From Dryocola boscaweniae (GTDB lineage Bacteria > Pseudomonadota > Gammaproteobacteria > Enterobacterales > Enterobacteriaceae), in assembly GCF_025215095.1 (NCBI RefSeq), contig NZ_JALHAP010000081.1, positions 248,001 to 312,000 of the forward strand: a DNA stretch of 64,000 nt, in the 5' to 3' direction. Both the position numbers and the translations under genes were made by a program. This document shows positions 49,828 through 59,286 of the stretch, one piece after another; the first letter of the stretch is position 1; each line of letters starts with the position of its first letter. The notes beneath the pieces were generated by a model, which searched no databases, had not been told where the DNA came from, and worked only from the letters and a program-made list of their open reading frames with translations.

Positions 49828-52380
49828 TCAGAACAGCTCGTGCTCTTCGCCGTTATCAATAATCGTTGTGCCCACTTCATGCACCGCCTGTTGCGTTGGC
49901 TGGGTGCCTTCAATGAAATATTCTTCACGACTGTTGCCGCCATTAGCCAACTGCCCGGTGCTGCGATCGATATTCACCGTCACAATGCCCGGCGGCGGGG
50001 TCAGCGGCTCTTCAGGTACGCCGTCCAGCGCCACTTTCATGAAATCATCCCATGCTGGTTGAGCGCTCTTGGCACCGCCTTCATAGCCTGAAATCTGATC
50101 TTTAATGGCGCCGCTTGCAGAGGTGCGGCCAAGATCGCGGCGATGATCGTCAAAGCCAATCCACACGGAAGTCACAACGCCCGGACCATAACCTGAGAAC
50201 CATGCATCTTTTGAGCTGTTGGTCGTACCGGTTTTGCCGCCGATATCGCGGCGTTTTAAATCGCGTCCGGCGCGCCAGCCTGTACCCTGCCAGCCCGGTT
50301 CTCCATAGATATTGGTATTGAGCGCGCTTTTTATCAGGAACGACAGCGGCGTGTTAATCACATGCGGCGCGTATTCCGGCGCGGTTGTTTGGGCGACCAG
50401 TTCGTTGTTCGCCTGCTCCAGTTTTGGCATTGGCACGCTGGAATTTTGCTGCTCCTGAGAAACGGCCACATCTTCAACGTCCTGATTTTCCAGCACGTCA
50501 GATTTCTGCGTTTCGCCATAAATAACCGGCAGATCGCACTCGGCGCAGGCTATTTTCGGCTTAGCTTCAAAAATGGTTTGACCGTTATCGTCAACGATTT
50601 TGCTGATGAAATATGGGTCAACCAGGAAGCCGCCGTTTGCCATTACCGAATAGCCGCGAGCGACCTGCATCGGCGTGAATGAGGCGGAGCCCAGCGCTAA
50701 AGATTCGGTATGCACAATATTCTGCGCCGGGAAGCCGAAACGCTGCAAATACTCGGCGGCGTAATCCACGCCCATTGCACGCATCGCACGAACCATCACC
50801 ACGTTTTTCGACTGGCCCAGGCCCTGACGCAGGCGAATCGGCCCGGCATATTCCGGCGGTGAGTTTTTAGGACGCCAGTCGGAACCGGCGCCAGCATCCC
50901 ATCGTGAGACAGGCACATCGTTCAGGATGCTTGCCAGAGTTAAGCCTTTGTCCATCGCGGCGGTATAAAGGAACGGTTTAATATTCGAACCCACCTGGCG
51001 CAGAGCCTGCGTGGCCCGGTTAAATTTGCTTTGGTTGAAGTCGAATCCGCCGACCAGGGCCAGCACTGCGCCGTCGCGCGGGTTGATGGAAACCAGCGCG
51101 GAATTCACATCCGGAACCTGTCCTAGCCACCAGGCATCATCAACTTTGCGTACCCAAATCTGCTGCCCGGTCTGGATCACATCAGTGATTTTGCGCGGGG
51201 TAGGGCCTTGCGAGGTATCCGAACGATACGGGCGTGCCCAGCGTACGCCGCTCATGCCTAGCGATACAGAAGTACCGTCGGCCATTAGCGCCGTTGCTTC
51301 AGTTGGATTCGCAGCGGTAACAACCGCCGGGAACAGCGGACCATAAACAGGCAGATTTTTCAGGGAATCGATGATTTTCTTCTCATCCCAGGCGCTTTCA
51401 CCCACTTTCCACAGCACGTTTGACGGGCCACGGTAGCCGTGGCGCATATCGTAAGCCATAACGTTGTTGCGTACGGCCTGCTGGGCGCCCTGCTGAATTT
51501 TGCGGGTAATGGTGGTGTAAACCTTATAGCCGTCTTCATAGGCTTTATCGCCGTAGCGGCTTACCAGATCCTGGCGCACCAGCTCTGACAAATAAGGCGC
51601 TGAGAAGGCTATTTCCGGCGCGTGATAGTTCGCAACGATTGGCTGGCTGCGAGCTTCATCGTATTGCGACTGGTTAATGTAGTTTTCACTTAACATACGA
51701 GAGAGAACAACATTGCGGCGCGCGGTTGATCTTTCCAGTGAATACAGCGGGTTAAATGTAGACGGCGCTTTTGGCAAACCGGCAATAACCGCCATTTCAC
51801 TAAGCGTGAGCTGATCGACTGATTTACCGAAATAAACCTGAGCCGCCGCGCCAACACCGTACGCGCGATAACCCAGGTAAATTTTGTTCAGATAGAGTTC
51901 AAGGATTTCATCTTTGCTCAGCAGTTGCTCAATACGTACCGCCAGAAACGCTTCCTTTATCTTACGCATCATGGTGCGTTCGGGGCTCAGGAAGAAGTTA
52001 CGCGCTAACTGCTGAGTAATGGTGCTCGCGCCCTGTGAAGCATGACCTGAAAAGAGAGCAACGCTTGCAGCACGGAAAATCCCAACCGGGTCAACGCCGT
52101 GATGCTCGTAGAAGCGGCTGTCTTCGGTAGCGATGAACGCTTTCACCATTTCCGGTGGGATTTGGTTGAGCGTCAGCGGAATACGACGTTTCTCACCGTA
52201 CTGGGCAATCAGTTCCCCGTCAGCGCTGTAGACCTGCATTGGAATCTGCAGCCGCACATCTTTTAGCGTGGCGACATCAGGTAGCTGCGGCTCTATATAT
52301 TTGTATAACCCGTAAATCGAGCCGGCTCCCAGCAGAATGCAACACACTGCAAGGATTAATAAATACTTTACGAACTTCAC
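49828..52380 (-). CDS. mrcA: Penicillin-binding protein 1a
   Basis: 850 residues, a class A bifunctional peptidoglycan synthase. A membrane anchor spans residues 5-27. The GT51 glycosyltransferase domain shows EDSRFYEHHGVDP and RNFFLSPERTMMRK, with LELYLNKIYLG. The transpeptidase domain has SxxK at Ser465 (GSNIKPF), SxN and KTGT (GGKTGTTNSSKDAW). It polymerises and cross-links peptidoglycan in elongation, partnered by LpoA. It is divergent from hofM, as in E. coli. Confidence 0.97.
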   Translation of the reverse strand: MKFVKYLLILAVCCILLGAGSIYGLYKYIEPQLPDVATLKDVRLQIPMQVYSADGELIAQYGEKRRIPLTLNQIPPEMVKAFIATEDSRFYEHHGVDPVGIFRAASVALFSGHASQGASTITQQLARNFFLSPERTMMRKIKEAFLAVRIEQLLSKDEILELYLNKIYLGYRAYGVGAAAQVYFGKSVDQLTLSEMAVIAGLPKAPSTFNPLYSLERSTARRNVVLSRMLSENYINQSQYDEARSQPIVANYHAPEIAFSAPYLSELVRQDLVSRYGDKAYEDGYKVYTTITRKIQQGAQQAVRNNVMAYDMRHGYRGPSNVLWKVGESAWDEKKIIDSLKNLPVYGPLFPAVVTAANPTEATALMADGTSVSLGMSGVRWARPYRSDTSQGPTPRKITDVIQTGQQIWVRKVDDAWWLGQVPDVNSALVSINPRDGAVLALVGGFDFNQSKFNRATQALRQVGSNIKPFLYTAAMDKGLTLASILNDVPVSRWDAGAGSDWRPKNSPPEYAGPIRLRQGLGQSKNVVMVRAMRAMGVDYAAEYLQRFGFPAQNIVHTESLALGSASFTPMQVARGYSVMANGGFLVDPYFISKIVDDNGQTIFEAKPKIACAECDLPVIYGETQKSDVLENQDVEDVAVSQEQQNSSVPMPKLEQANNELVAQTTAPEYAPHVINTPLSFLIKSALNTNIYGEPGWQGTGWRAGRDLKRRDIGGKTGTTNSSKDAWFSGYGPGVVTSVWIGFDDHRRDLGRTSASGAIKDQISGYEGGAKSAQPAWDDFMKVALDGVPEEPLTPPPGIVTVNIDRSTGQLANGGNSREEYFIEGTQPTQQAVHEVGTTIIDNGEEHELF

Positions 52381-52499
52381 CTTAAATTTCCCATTACGTT
52401 TCCATTGGGCAGTTTATAAACAAACGCGCGGTAGTATAAATGCAAGCCAGAAGCTTTGATATGCCAAATTCGAAAGCAAAGGATACGGAGATCGTCACT

Positions 52500-53324
52500 A
52501 TGGTTATCACTGCCTGGCAAATAGGCCTGGAAATTCAACATGAAACATTGCGCGCGGTGGCGGTACAGCGGCGGCGTCAGGGGTGGCAATTGCGCCACTG
52601 GTGGCTTATTCCACTGCCAGAAAACACCTTTCGGGAAGGGGTTCTGCAATCGCCAGAGAACCTGATAAAAGGGCTGGCGCAATGGCGGCGGGAGCTGCCG
52701 CTACGTCATCAACTTCGCGTCGCTTTCCCTACCCAACGCACCTTACAACGACCTGTTCCGACTCCAGATAATCGTCTGCAGGAACCGGCCCGTGAAAGCT
52801 ATCTCGCCGCTGCCGCCGCAAGGCAGTTACAGATGACGCCAGCTCAACTGAGCTGGGATTACACGGCGATGCCGCAGGATCCGGCTCAATTACGGGTAAT
52901 AGCCGCACGGTACAGCGAAGTTCAGGAAATGCTTACAAGCCTTGCAAAGCAACGCCTGTTTCCAGCGACGCTTACCCCCGGTGCGAGTGTGCTTCCCGCT
53001 CTCGGCAGCTTATGCGGCCCGGCTAAGCCGCGTTTTCTGGTGCATCGCGAGTGCGATCACTGGCTTTGGGCAACCTCAAGCGATGAGCCCGAGTGGGGCT
53101 GGGTGGATGCCCGTCAGGCGCAGACCTTCTCCGATTTATGCCTGCAACTGGCGGTAGAGCCACACGAAGTTGCCTTCAGCAGTGCGGTAGCGGAACCCGT
53201 GCCTTCGGGGGCGCTTCCCTTAGACGCCTGGCGTGCGTTGGTTCGGCTGCAGCCGCCATTACCACAACATGGCGGGAGTTTTACGGTGGCTATTGGACTG
53301 GCAATCGGGCGGGTCAGCCGATGA
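52500..53324 (+). CDS. hofM: PilM-like pilus assembly protein HofM
   Basis: 274 residues from the ATG at 52500. The frame extends to 52440, but this start follows GGAG and gives MVITAWQIGLEIQ, aligning with E. coli HofM. It is a divergent member of the PilM family (actin-like fold in type IV pilus alignment complexes). Sequence identity with E. coli is low compared with neighbouring housekeeping genes. It is the first gene of hofMNOPQ and its stop overlaps hofN (ATGA). Confidence 0.85.
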   Translation: MVITAWQIGLEIQHETLRAVAVQRRRQGWQLRHWWLIPLPENTFREGVLQSPENLIKGLAQWRRELPLRHQLRVAFPTQRTLQRPVPTPDNRLQEPARESYLAAAAARQLQMTPAQLSWDYTAMPQDPAQLRVIAARYSEVQEMLTSLAKQRLFPATLTPGASVLPALGSLCGPAKPRFLVHRECDHWLWATSSDEPEWGWVDARQAQTFSDLCLQLAVEPHEVAFSSAVAEPVPSGALPLDAWRALVRLQPPLPQHGGSFTVAIGLAIGRVSR

Positions 53325-53857
53325 CGCCTTATATCAATCTACTGCCCTGGAGAAAACAATGCCGCCAGCGGCAGTTACGCTACTGGATTTTATTTGCCGC
53401 AGGATGCGTGCTTTTGGTGATGCTGGCGGGTATCGCCAGACCTGCTTTGACTGCGTGGCAGGAGGATAAACAACGCATACGGGCCGAATATTTGTCGCAG
53501 CTTCGTAGCTCGTTGCAGCGCAAATATCAGGAGGCGCAGATGCTGGATAAGCGACAAAAATTACAGGAAAGGCGTAAAGCACAGCGGTTAGCGGTAAGCA
53601 GGTGGGAGCCGCGGTTTATCCAACTGGCTAGTTTATTGCCCGCCAGCGTCTGGCTTACCTCTCTTTCCATGAAAAATGGGCAGGTAGTCATTCACGGCCA
53701 TGCGCAAAAGGCTGCGGATATTCGGCTGCTGGAACAAAATCTGCGGCAGCTTCCTGGCGCGGTTGATCTGGAGGCGAAGGGAATTCAAGGCAAAACAAAC
53801 AGCCCGCTGGCATTCACCTTTACTTTTAAATCCACGGAGGCAGGTCATGCTGAGTGA
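53321..53857 (+). CDS. hofN: PilN-like membrane protein HofN
   Basis: 178 residues. MTPYINLLPWRKQ is the PilN N-terminal signature that, in type IV pilus systems, contacts PilM. A membrane segment lies at about residues 20-42 (YWILFAAGCVLLVMLAG), followed by a coiled coil (LRSSLQRKYQEAQML) and a small ferredoxin-like domain. The longer open frame starting at 53093 runs through hofM in another frame and is not used. It overlaps hofM by four bases and hofO by eleven. Confidence 0.87.
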   Translation: MTPYINLLPWRKQCRQRQLRYWILFAAGCVLLVMLAGIARPALTAWQEDKQRIRAEYLSQLRSSLQRKYQEAQMLDKRQKLQERRKAQRLAVSRWEPRFIQLASLLPASVWLTSLSMKNGQVVIHGHAQKAADIRLLEQNLRQLPGAVDLEAKGIQGKTNSPLAFTFTFKSTEAGHAE

Positions 53858-54320
53858 GCGTTGGCTAACCGCGCCTCGCTGGGTGAAATGCGCGAGCATG
53901 GCCGCTGTTAACGGCGCTGCGATTATCCTGTTGGTATGCTTCGTTATGCAGCCGCAGCAGGCGAAGTTACAGAAATCTTTATTTAAAAATCAGCAAGAAA
54001 GCCGAAAGATAACCTTGCTGCGCCACAGCCTTGTCTCTTTGGTTTCGTCAACCCGTGAAACGGGTCAACATATTGCCGCCGCGCCGCTTGAGCATTTTTC
54101 AGCGGTGGATCTTGCCCACCACTGCGCAGGGAAACTTGAAAAATGGCAGCCGGAGAGCAAACCCGCAATGCTTGAAATGCTGTTGCCATGGGAAAAGCTC
54201 CCTTCTTTGTTTGCTCGTTTGTCTGGCTACCGCGCCGTTGCGCTGCAGAGTTTTATCGTCGAACCAAAAGGCGAACTGCTTAAGTTGACCATGGCCCTGG
54301 ACTTTATCGATGAACCGTAA
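53847..54320 (+). CDS. hofO: PilO-like membrane protein HofO
   Basis: 157 residues. A membrane segment (about residues 17-40, NGAAIILLVCFVMQ) is followed by a helical stretch and a small C-terminal domain, the PilO arrangement. Its start at 53847 follows GGAGGCAGG within the end of hofN, and its end overlaps hofP by eleven bases, so translation is probably coupled through the operon. Confidence 0.84.
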   Translation: MLSERWLTAPRWVKCASMAAVNGAAIILLVCFVMQPQQAKLQKSLFKNQQESRKITLLRHSLVSLVSSTRETGQHIAAAPLEHFSAVDLAHHCAGKLEKWQPESKPAMLEMLLPWEKLPSLFARLSGYRAVALQSFIVEPKGELLKLTMALDFIDEP

Positions 54321-54696
54321 CCTCCTTTTTGTTCTGCTGATGGTGGTTCATTCGGCCTCTTCCATGCCTCGAAATCCATTTCAACCGCTGCTTGCGCCTT
54401 GCGATGCCTTGCTTAAACAGTTGGCTCGCTGGTCAATCCATGGCGTGATTAGCTCTGAGAAAGGCGCAATTGCCGTAATGCATGATCCACAGCAAAACTG
54501 GCGCCGTATCACTCGCGGTATGCAGATGGAGCACGGTGTGCAGGTGCTCGAAATCAATCAACAGCTTTTATCCGTAACGGTGCCTGCAGAATGCGAGCAG
54601 CCTCTTTATTCATGGAAAATAGAAGGGAAAAAATATGGCATGGATGCGTACGCTCGTTCTGCTGATAGCGTGGCCGTTAGTCAGCCTCGCGGATAA
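54310..54696 (+). CDS. hofP: PilP-like protein HofP
   Basis: 128 residues. An N-terminal hydrophobic segment (residues 3-18) is followed by RNPFQPLL, the start of the conserved PilP-type motif, and a small beta domain containing two cysteines. Unlike PilP lipoproteins of type IV pilus systems, no lipobox cysteine is visible after the hydrophobic segment, so it would be a secreted or anchored protein. The last 62 bases overlap the start of hofQ in another frame. Confidence 0.8.
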   Translation: MNRNLLFVLLMVVHSASSMPRNPFQPLLAPCDALLKQLARWSIHGVISSEKGAIAVMHDPQQNWRRITRGMQMEHGVQVLEINQQLLSVTVPAECEQPLYSWKIEGKKYGMDAYARSADSVAVSQPRG

Positions 54697-55882
54697 AGGC
54701 GTGTCTCTGGTGCTGGATAATGCACCCGTGGCCCATGTTTTACAGGCGCTGGCAGAAAACCAGAACGTCAACCTACTGATTGCCCCCGGCGTGGAGGGCG
54801 TCGTGTCATTACATCTGCAAAACATTCCCCTGAAACAGGCCTTCAGGCTGGTGCTGGAAACCGCGGAGTTAACTCAGCTTCGCGAAGGAAACGTCCTGCA
54901 AATCGTACCGAAAGCAAGGCTTCAGCAACAACAGGCCGTGCAGGATGAGCGGCGAAAGCAGCAGGCGTTAAAGCAGCCATTGCTTAACCAGGTATTTTCA
55001 CCGGCTCATGCCGACGCAGGCGAGTTAGCCGCATCGCTCAAAGCTGCGGGCGAGAAATTATTAAGCCCACGCGGGAGCATCACCGTGGACAAACGTACCA
55101 ATCGTCTCATCGTTAGGGATAACAAACTCGCTTTAAAGCAGATAGCCGGCTGGATGAAAGAAATGGATCTCCCTATGGGTCAGGTGGAAATCGCGGCGCA
55201 TATCGTCACGATTAACCAGAACAAGCTGCATGAACTGGGGGTGAAATGGAACCATGCGCAGGATAACAAGAGTAGCGCTGCCCCTGATTTCACAGGGTTA
55301 GGGGCCGATGTTTCCGTAAACAATGCCACAACGCGTATCGGATTTAATATTGCGCGCATTGATGGGCGATTCCTTGAAATGGAACTGTCTGCTCTTGAGC
55401 AACAGCAGCAGCTTGAGATTATTGCGAGTCCTCGTCTGATGGCCGCCCATCAGCAGCCAGCGAGTATCAAGCAGGGTACGGAGATCCCTTATCAGGTTTC
55501 CAGCGGGGACAAAGGGTCAACGTCCGTTGAATTTAAAGAAGCAGTGCTGGGTATGGAAGTGACGCCAACCATCCAGCCGCAGGGTAACATTCGTTTAAAA
55601 CTGCGAATTAGCCAGAATATGCCGGGACGCAGCATTGAGCAGGCTAATGGAGAAGCGCTGGCAATAGATAAGCAAGAAATCGAGACCGTCGTGTCAGTGA
55701 AAAATGGAGAAACGCTCGCGTTGGGGGGAATTTTTCAGCAACATAATAAAGACAGTCGCGACAGTGTTCCCTTGCTAAGCGGTATTCCGCTGCTTGGAGG
55801 CCTGTTTCGCCACGATGCGAAAGATAGCCAACGCCGCGAGCTTGTGGTTTTTATTACACCCCGACTTATCCCGATTCCGTAG
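54635..55882 (+). CDS. hofQ: Secretin-family outer membrane protein HofQ
   Basis: 415 residues. A signal peptide (residues 1-19) precedes a short N0 domain (VSLVLDNAPVAHVLQALA), N1-type domains and the secretin barrel signature (VSVKNGETLALGGIF and the VPLLSGIPLLGGLFR segment near the C-terminus). Homologs (PilQ, ComE of Haemophilus) form the outer membrane pore for pili or DNA uptake. The start at 54635 follows GAAGGGA and lies inside hofP. It ends the hof operon; aroK follows after 320 bases. Confidence 0.9.
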   Translation: MAWMRTLVLLIAWPLVSLADKGVSLVLDNAPVAHVLQALAENQNVNLLIAPGVEGVVSLHLQNIPLKQAFRLVLETAELTQLREGNVLQIVPKARLQQQQAVQDERRKQQALKQPLLNQVFSPAHADAGELAASLKAAGEKLLSPRGSITVDKRTNRLIVRDNKLALKQIAGWMKEMDLPMGQVEIAAHIVTINQNKLHELGVKWNHAQDNKSSAAPDFTGLGADVSVNNATTRIGFNIARIDGRFLEMELSALEQQQQLEIIASPRLMAAHQQPASIKQGTEIPYQVSSGDKGSTSVEFKEAVLGMEVTPTIQPQGNIRLKLRISQNMPGRSIEQANGEALAIDKQEIETVVSVKNGETLALGGIFQQHNKDSRDSVPLLSGIPLLGGLFRHDAKDSQRRELVVFITPRLIPIP

Positions 55883-56202
55883 CGTTTTCTAAAGTCGCCG
55901 AGGGATTTTTCTCGTAATCGTCGCTCAGGTGTTTGACGCCAGAGAGGAATTAGCTTACAAGGTGTACCGTTTCGAGAGGCAGGGTAATAATTTCCTGCGA
56001 CCGATAAACCTGATTTATACTTTTCGTCCCTCACCTGGGACGTTGAGTGATTTAATCGGTTGCCAAACTACCTTGAGTGTTGAGATAATTTTTAGTCTGA
56101 CTCTCGCACTATCGCTTATGAGGTTTCAGTTCATGTCCCGCCGCAGCAGGTTGTTACCGGGCGGGTTTATCATCAACGAATTGTCTTAGTAGTACCGAAA
56201 AA
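55883..56202 (+). promoter_or_regulatory. aroK promoter and leader region
   Basis: 320 bases between hofQ and aroK. A promoter candidate has TTGCCA (56060-56065) and GATAAT (56084-56089) spaced by 18 bases. The transcribed leader would contain a short ORF of 18 codons at 56133-56189 and a GC hairpin inside it. Nothing else coding is supported. Confidence 0.55.
56133..56189 (+). CDS. Possible 18-residue leader peptide upstream of aroK
   Basis: ATG at 56133 follows GAGG by ten bases. The frame encodes [18 protein letters not shown] and stops 13 bases before the aroK ATG. CCCGCC (56137-56142) can pair with GGCGGG downstream (56158-56163), forming a hairpin inside the ORF. Translation is unproven; it is not recognised as an annotated gene. 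Confidence 0.3.
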   Translation: MSRRSRLLPGGFIINELS

Positions 56203-56724
56203 ATGGCAGAGAAACGCAATATCTTTCTGGTTGGGCCTATGGGTGCCGGCAAAAGCACTATTGGGCGTCAGTTAGCTCAGCAACTCAATATGGAATTTTT
56301 CGATTCTGATCAAGAGATTGAGAAACGTACCGGAGCTGATGTGGGCTGGGTATTCGACGTTGAAGGCGAAGAAGGCTTCCGCGATCGCGAAGAAAAAATC
56401 ATCAACGAACTCACTGAAAAACAGGGCATTGTGCTGGCGACTGGTGGCGGCTCTGTGAAGTCTCGCGAAACCCGTAACCGTCTCTCGGCCCGTGGCGTTG
56501 TGGTTTATCTTGAAACCACAATTGAGAAGCAACTTGCTCGCACTCAGCGCGATAAAAAGCGCCCGCTGCTGCAGGTTGAGACGCCACCTCGTGAAGTTCT
56601 TGAGGCCCTGGCGCAAGAACGCAATCCTCTTTACGAAGAGATTGCTGATGTGACGATTCGCACTGACGACCAAAGTGCCAAAGTGGTTGCTAACCAGATT
56701 ATTCATATGTTGGAAAGCAATTGA
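56203..56724 (+). CDS. aroK: Shikimate kinase 1
   Basis: 173 residues, nearly identical to E. coli AroK. It phosphorylates shikimate in the common aromatic pathway. The Walker A motif GPMGAGKST is at residues 11-19; [11 protein letters not shown] binds shikimate, and ATGGGSV is the third substrate motif. The N-terminus [11 protein letters not shown] is the normal family start. It is followed 57 bases later by aroB, forming the aroK-aroB-damX-dam-rpe-gph-trpS group known in E. coli. Confidence 0.97.
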   Translation: MAEKRNIFLVGPMGAGKSTIGRQLAQQLNMEFFDSDQEIEKRTGADVGWVFDVEGEEGFRDREEKIINELTEKQGIVLATGGGSVKSRETRNRLSARGVVVYLETTIEKQLARTQRDKKRPLLQVETPPREVLEALAQERNPLYEEIADVTIRTDDQSAKVVANQIIHMLESN

Positions 56725-56781
56725 TTCTGGCTTAATCGAACAACGCCTGCGGGCAAAGCTTCTTAAGGTGGACTTCGCGTT

Positions 56782-57870
56782 ATGGAGAGGTTAGCTGTTA
56801 CTCTCGGGGAACGTAGTTACCCTATCACCATCGCTGCCGGGTTATTTAATGACTCGGCGTCCTTTTGGCCGCTGAAAGCTGGCGACCAGACGATGCTGGT
56901 GACCAACGAGACCCTTGCGCCACTTTACCTGGATAAGGTTCGTGGTTTGCTTGAGCAAGCGGGCGTTAAAGTCGATACCGTCATTCTTCCGGATGGCGAA
57001 AAATTCAAAAGCCTTGCTGTACTCGATACCGTCTTTACGGCACTGCTGGAAAAACCGCACGGTCGTGACACAACGCTAATTGCCCTGGGCGGCGGCGTAG
57101 TGGGCGATCTGACCGGTTTTGCGGCAGCGAGCTATCAGCGCGGTGTACGTTTTATTCAGGTTCCCACCACTTTGCTTTCGCAGGTGGACTCCTCCGTTGG
57201 CGGCAAAACAGCCGTTAACCATCCCCTCGGTAAAAATATGATTGGCGCGTTCTACCAGCCTGCTTCGGTGGTGGTGGATCTCGACTGTCTGAGCACGTTG
57301 CCGAAACGGGAGCTGGCGTCGGGCCTGGCTGAAGTTATCAAATACGGCATTATCCTGGATGCGGCGTTCTTTAGCTGGCTTGAGGATAACCTTGATGCTT
57401 TGTTAGCGCTGGACGGCAAAACGATGGCTTATTGCATTCGCCGTTGTTGTGAGCTGAAAGCAGAAGTTGTTGCCGCCGACGAGCGTGAAAGCGGCTTACG
57501 TGCTTTACTCAATCTGGGCCATACCTTTGGCCATGCGATTGAAGCCGAAATGGGCTATGGCAACTGGTTACACGGCGAAGCGGTTGCAGCCGGTATGGTC
57601 ATGGCCGCACGTACAGCGTTTCGTTTGGGACAGTTCAGTGAGGCTGACGTTCAGCGTGTCATTACGTTGCTACAACGTGCCGGGTTGCCCGTCACCGGGC
57701 CGAAGGAAATGTCAGCAGACGCATATATGCCCCACATGATGCGTGACAAAAAAGTCCTGGGGGGCGAGCTGCGTCTTGTGCTGCCGCAGGCTATAGGAAA
57801 GAGTGAAGTGCGTGGCGGAGTGCCACACGATGTCGTTCTGTCAGCCATTGCTGATTGTCAGCAGGCTTAA
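56782..57870 (+). CDS. aroB: 3-dehydroquinate synthase
   Basis: 362 residues, the same length as E. coli AroB. It cyclises DAHP to 3-dehydroquinate using NAD and a divalent metal. The nucleotide-binding [13 protein letters not shown] and the metal-binding [12 protein letters not shown] (His) and HGEAVAAGM segments are intact. It follows aroK in the same direction and precedes damX by about 100 bases. Confidence 0.97.
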   Translation: MERLAVTLGERSYPITIAAGLFNDSASFWPLKAGDQTMLVTNETLAPLYLDKVRGLLEQAGVKVDTVILPDGEKFKSLAVLDTVFTALLEKPHGRDTTLIALGGGVVGDLTGFAAASYQRGVRFIQVPTTLLSQVDSSVGGKTAVNHPLGKNMIGAFYQPASVVVDLDCLSTLPKRELASGLAEVIKYGIILDAAFFSWLEDNLDALLALDGKTMAYCIRRCCELKAEVVAADERESGLRALLNLGHTFGHAIEAEMGYGNWLHGEAVAAGMVMAARTAFRLGQFSEADVQRVITLLQRAGLPVTGPKEMSADAYMPHMMRDKKVLGGELRLVLPQAIGKSEVRGGVPHDVVLSAIADCQQA

Positions 57871-57968
57871 CTATTAGAAATGATTGGTCGCAGCGTTCTG
57901 GCGATTTTTAACTTCGGGTGATGTGCAAAGTACGTATCGCTGGCATAAGCCTTTGAGTGGGGTGTTAA

Positions 57969-59222
57969 ATGGATGAATTCAAACCGGAAGACGAGCTGAA
58001 ACCCGATCCCAGCGATCGTCGTCGAGATCGTTCACGCAAATCTGACGAGTTCGAGAACGAACCGCAGATCAACGTCGATGATGTTGACCTTGATGCTGAT
58101 GAACCTCGTTCCTCGCGTTCGCGTCGCCCTCGCGACGAAGAAGAATATGAAGGTGATGACGGTCTGAAAGTTGAAGCCGCCGAACGCCGCCCCGCGCGTG
58201 GGCGTAAAAATGCGCCAAAACAAAAAGTACCTGTTTCTCGTCAGCATCTGATGATGGGGATTGGTATTCTGGTTCTGCTACTGCTCATCATTGGAATCGG
58301 CTCCGCGCTCAAGTCGCCTTCAACCGACACGGAAACCGCCAATAAAAATCCGAACGCCGAGAAGAGTATCGATCTTTCTGGCACGAATGATTCCGTCGCC
58401 AATCAGGTAAATGGTTCTCAGCCACAGCCCGGTGAAGCAACCGTTGCTAATCAGACTGCTAATGCAGACCAGCGACCGCAGGAAGTTAATTTACCTCCTA
58501 TTTCTTCTACCCCAACCGAAGCGCAAACGCAGCCGACTCCTGAAGGCCAGCAGCGTGTGGAAGTGCCGGGCGATCTGAACAATGCGCTCACTCAGCAGCA
58601 GGGCCAGATCGACAACGCAGCCAACGGTTCTACTCTGCCGACGCAACCCGCTACGGTTGCTCGTGTTGCGGGTAGCAATGCCTCTTCTGCGCCGACGCAG
58701 GCTGCTTCAAATAATGAGCCAGCCCGTCAGCCTGCCCCACGTCCAGAGCGTAAAAAAGTGGTGATTGAGCCGCACAAAACTCAGCCAGCGCAAACTAAAC
58801 CTCAGGCGACGGCAAAAACTAACGTAGCGGAACCAAAACCGGTTACGACCGCAAAACGTAACGAGCCTGCGGCAACGGCGGCGCCGAAAGCATCAGCAAG
58901 CGCCGCTGCGCCAGCGGCAGGCGGCGCAACGGTGACCGGCGATGCAAGCGCAATTAAAGGCGCGCCAGGTAGCCATTACACGCTGCAGCTCAGCTCTTCT
59001 TCTAACTCTGCAAATCTGAACGCATGGGCGAAAAAAGAGAATCTGCAACATTACATGGTGTACCAGACTGTGCGTAACGGTCAGCCGTGGTATGTGCTGA
59101 TAAGCGGTGTTTACGCCAGCAAAGACGAGGCGAAACGTGCCGTTTCAACTCTGCCGGCTGACGTGCAAGCGAAGAATCCGTGGGCAAAACCAATTCATCA
59201 GGTTCAGTCCGATCTGAAGTGA
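57969..59222 (+). CDS. damX: Cell division protein DamX with SPOR domain
   Basis: 417 residues. An acidic and basic cytoplasmic N-terminus (1-93) is followed by one membrane helix (about 94-114, [18 protein letters not shown]), a long low-complexity periplasmic linker rich in Ala, Pro, Gln and Thr, and a C-terminal SPOR domain (about 335-417; [20 protein letters not shown]). The SPOR domain binds denuded peptidoglycan at the septum. It is somewhat shorter than E. coli DamX (428), in the linker. Confidence 0.94.
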   Translation: MDEFKPEDELKPDPSDRRRDRSRKSDEFENEPQINVDDVDLDADEPRSSRSRRPRDEEEYEGDDGLKVEAAERRPARGRKNAPKQKVPVSRQHLMMGIGILVLLLLIIGIGSALKSPSTDTETANKNPNAEKSIDLSGTNDSVANQVNGSQPQPGEATVANQTANADQRPQEVNLPPISSTPTEAQTQPTPEGQQRVEVPGDLNNALTQQQGQIDNAANGSTLPTQPATVARVAGSNASSAPTQAASNNEPARQPAPRPERKKVVIEPHKTQPAQTKPQATAKTNVAEPKPVTTAKRNEPAATAAPKASASAAAPAAGGATVTGDASAIKGAPGSHYTLQLSSSSNSANLNAWAKKENLQHYMVYQTVRNGQPWYVLISGVYASKDEAKRAVSTLPADVQAKNPWAKPIHQVQSDLK

Positions 59223-59286
59223 TGAACAAGCGCAGTCGCTGTCGGAACCTTTCCACAGCTGGAGAAGGTGTAAATAGTTAGACAGC

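Noticed and set aside
53093..53320. N-terminal extension of hofN
   Set aside because: It lies wholly inside hofM in another frame; the family N-terminus MTPYINLLPW begins at 53321.
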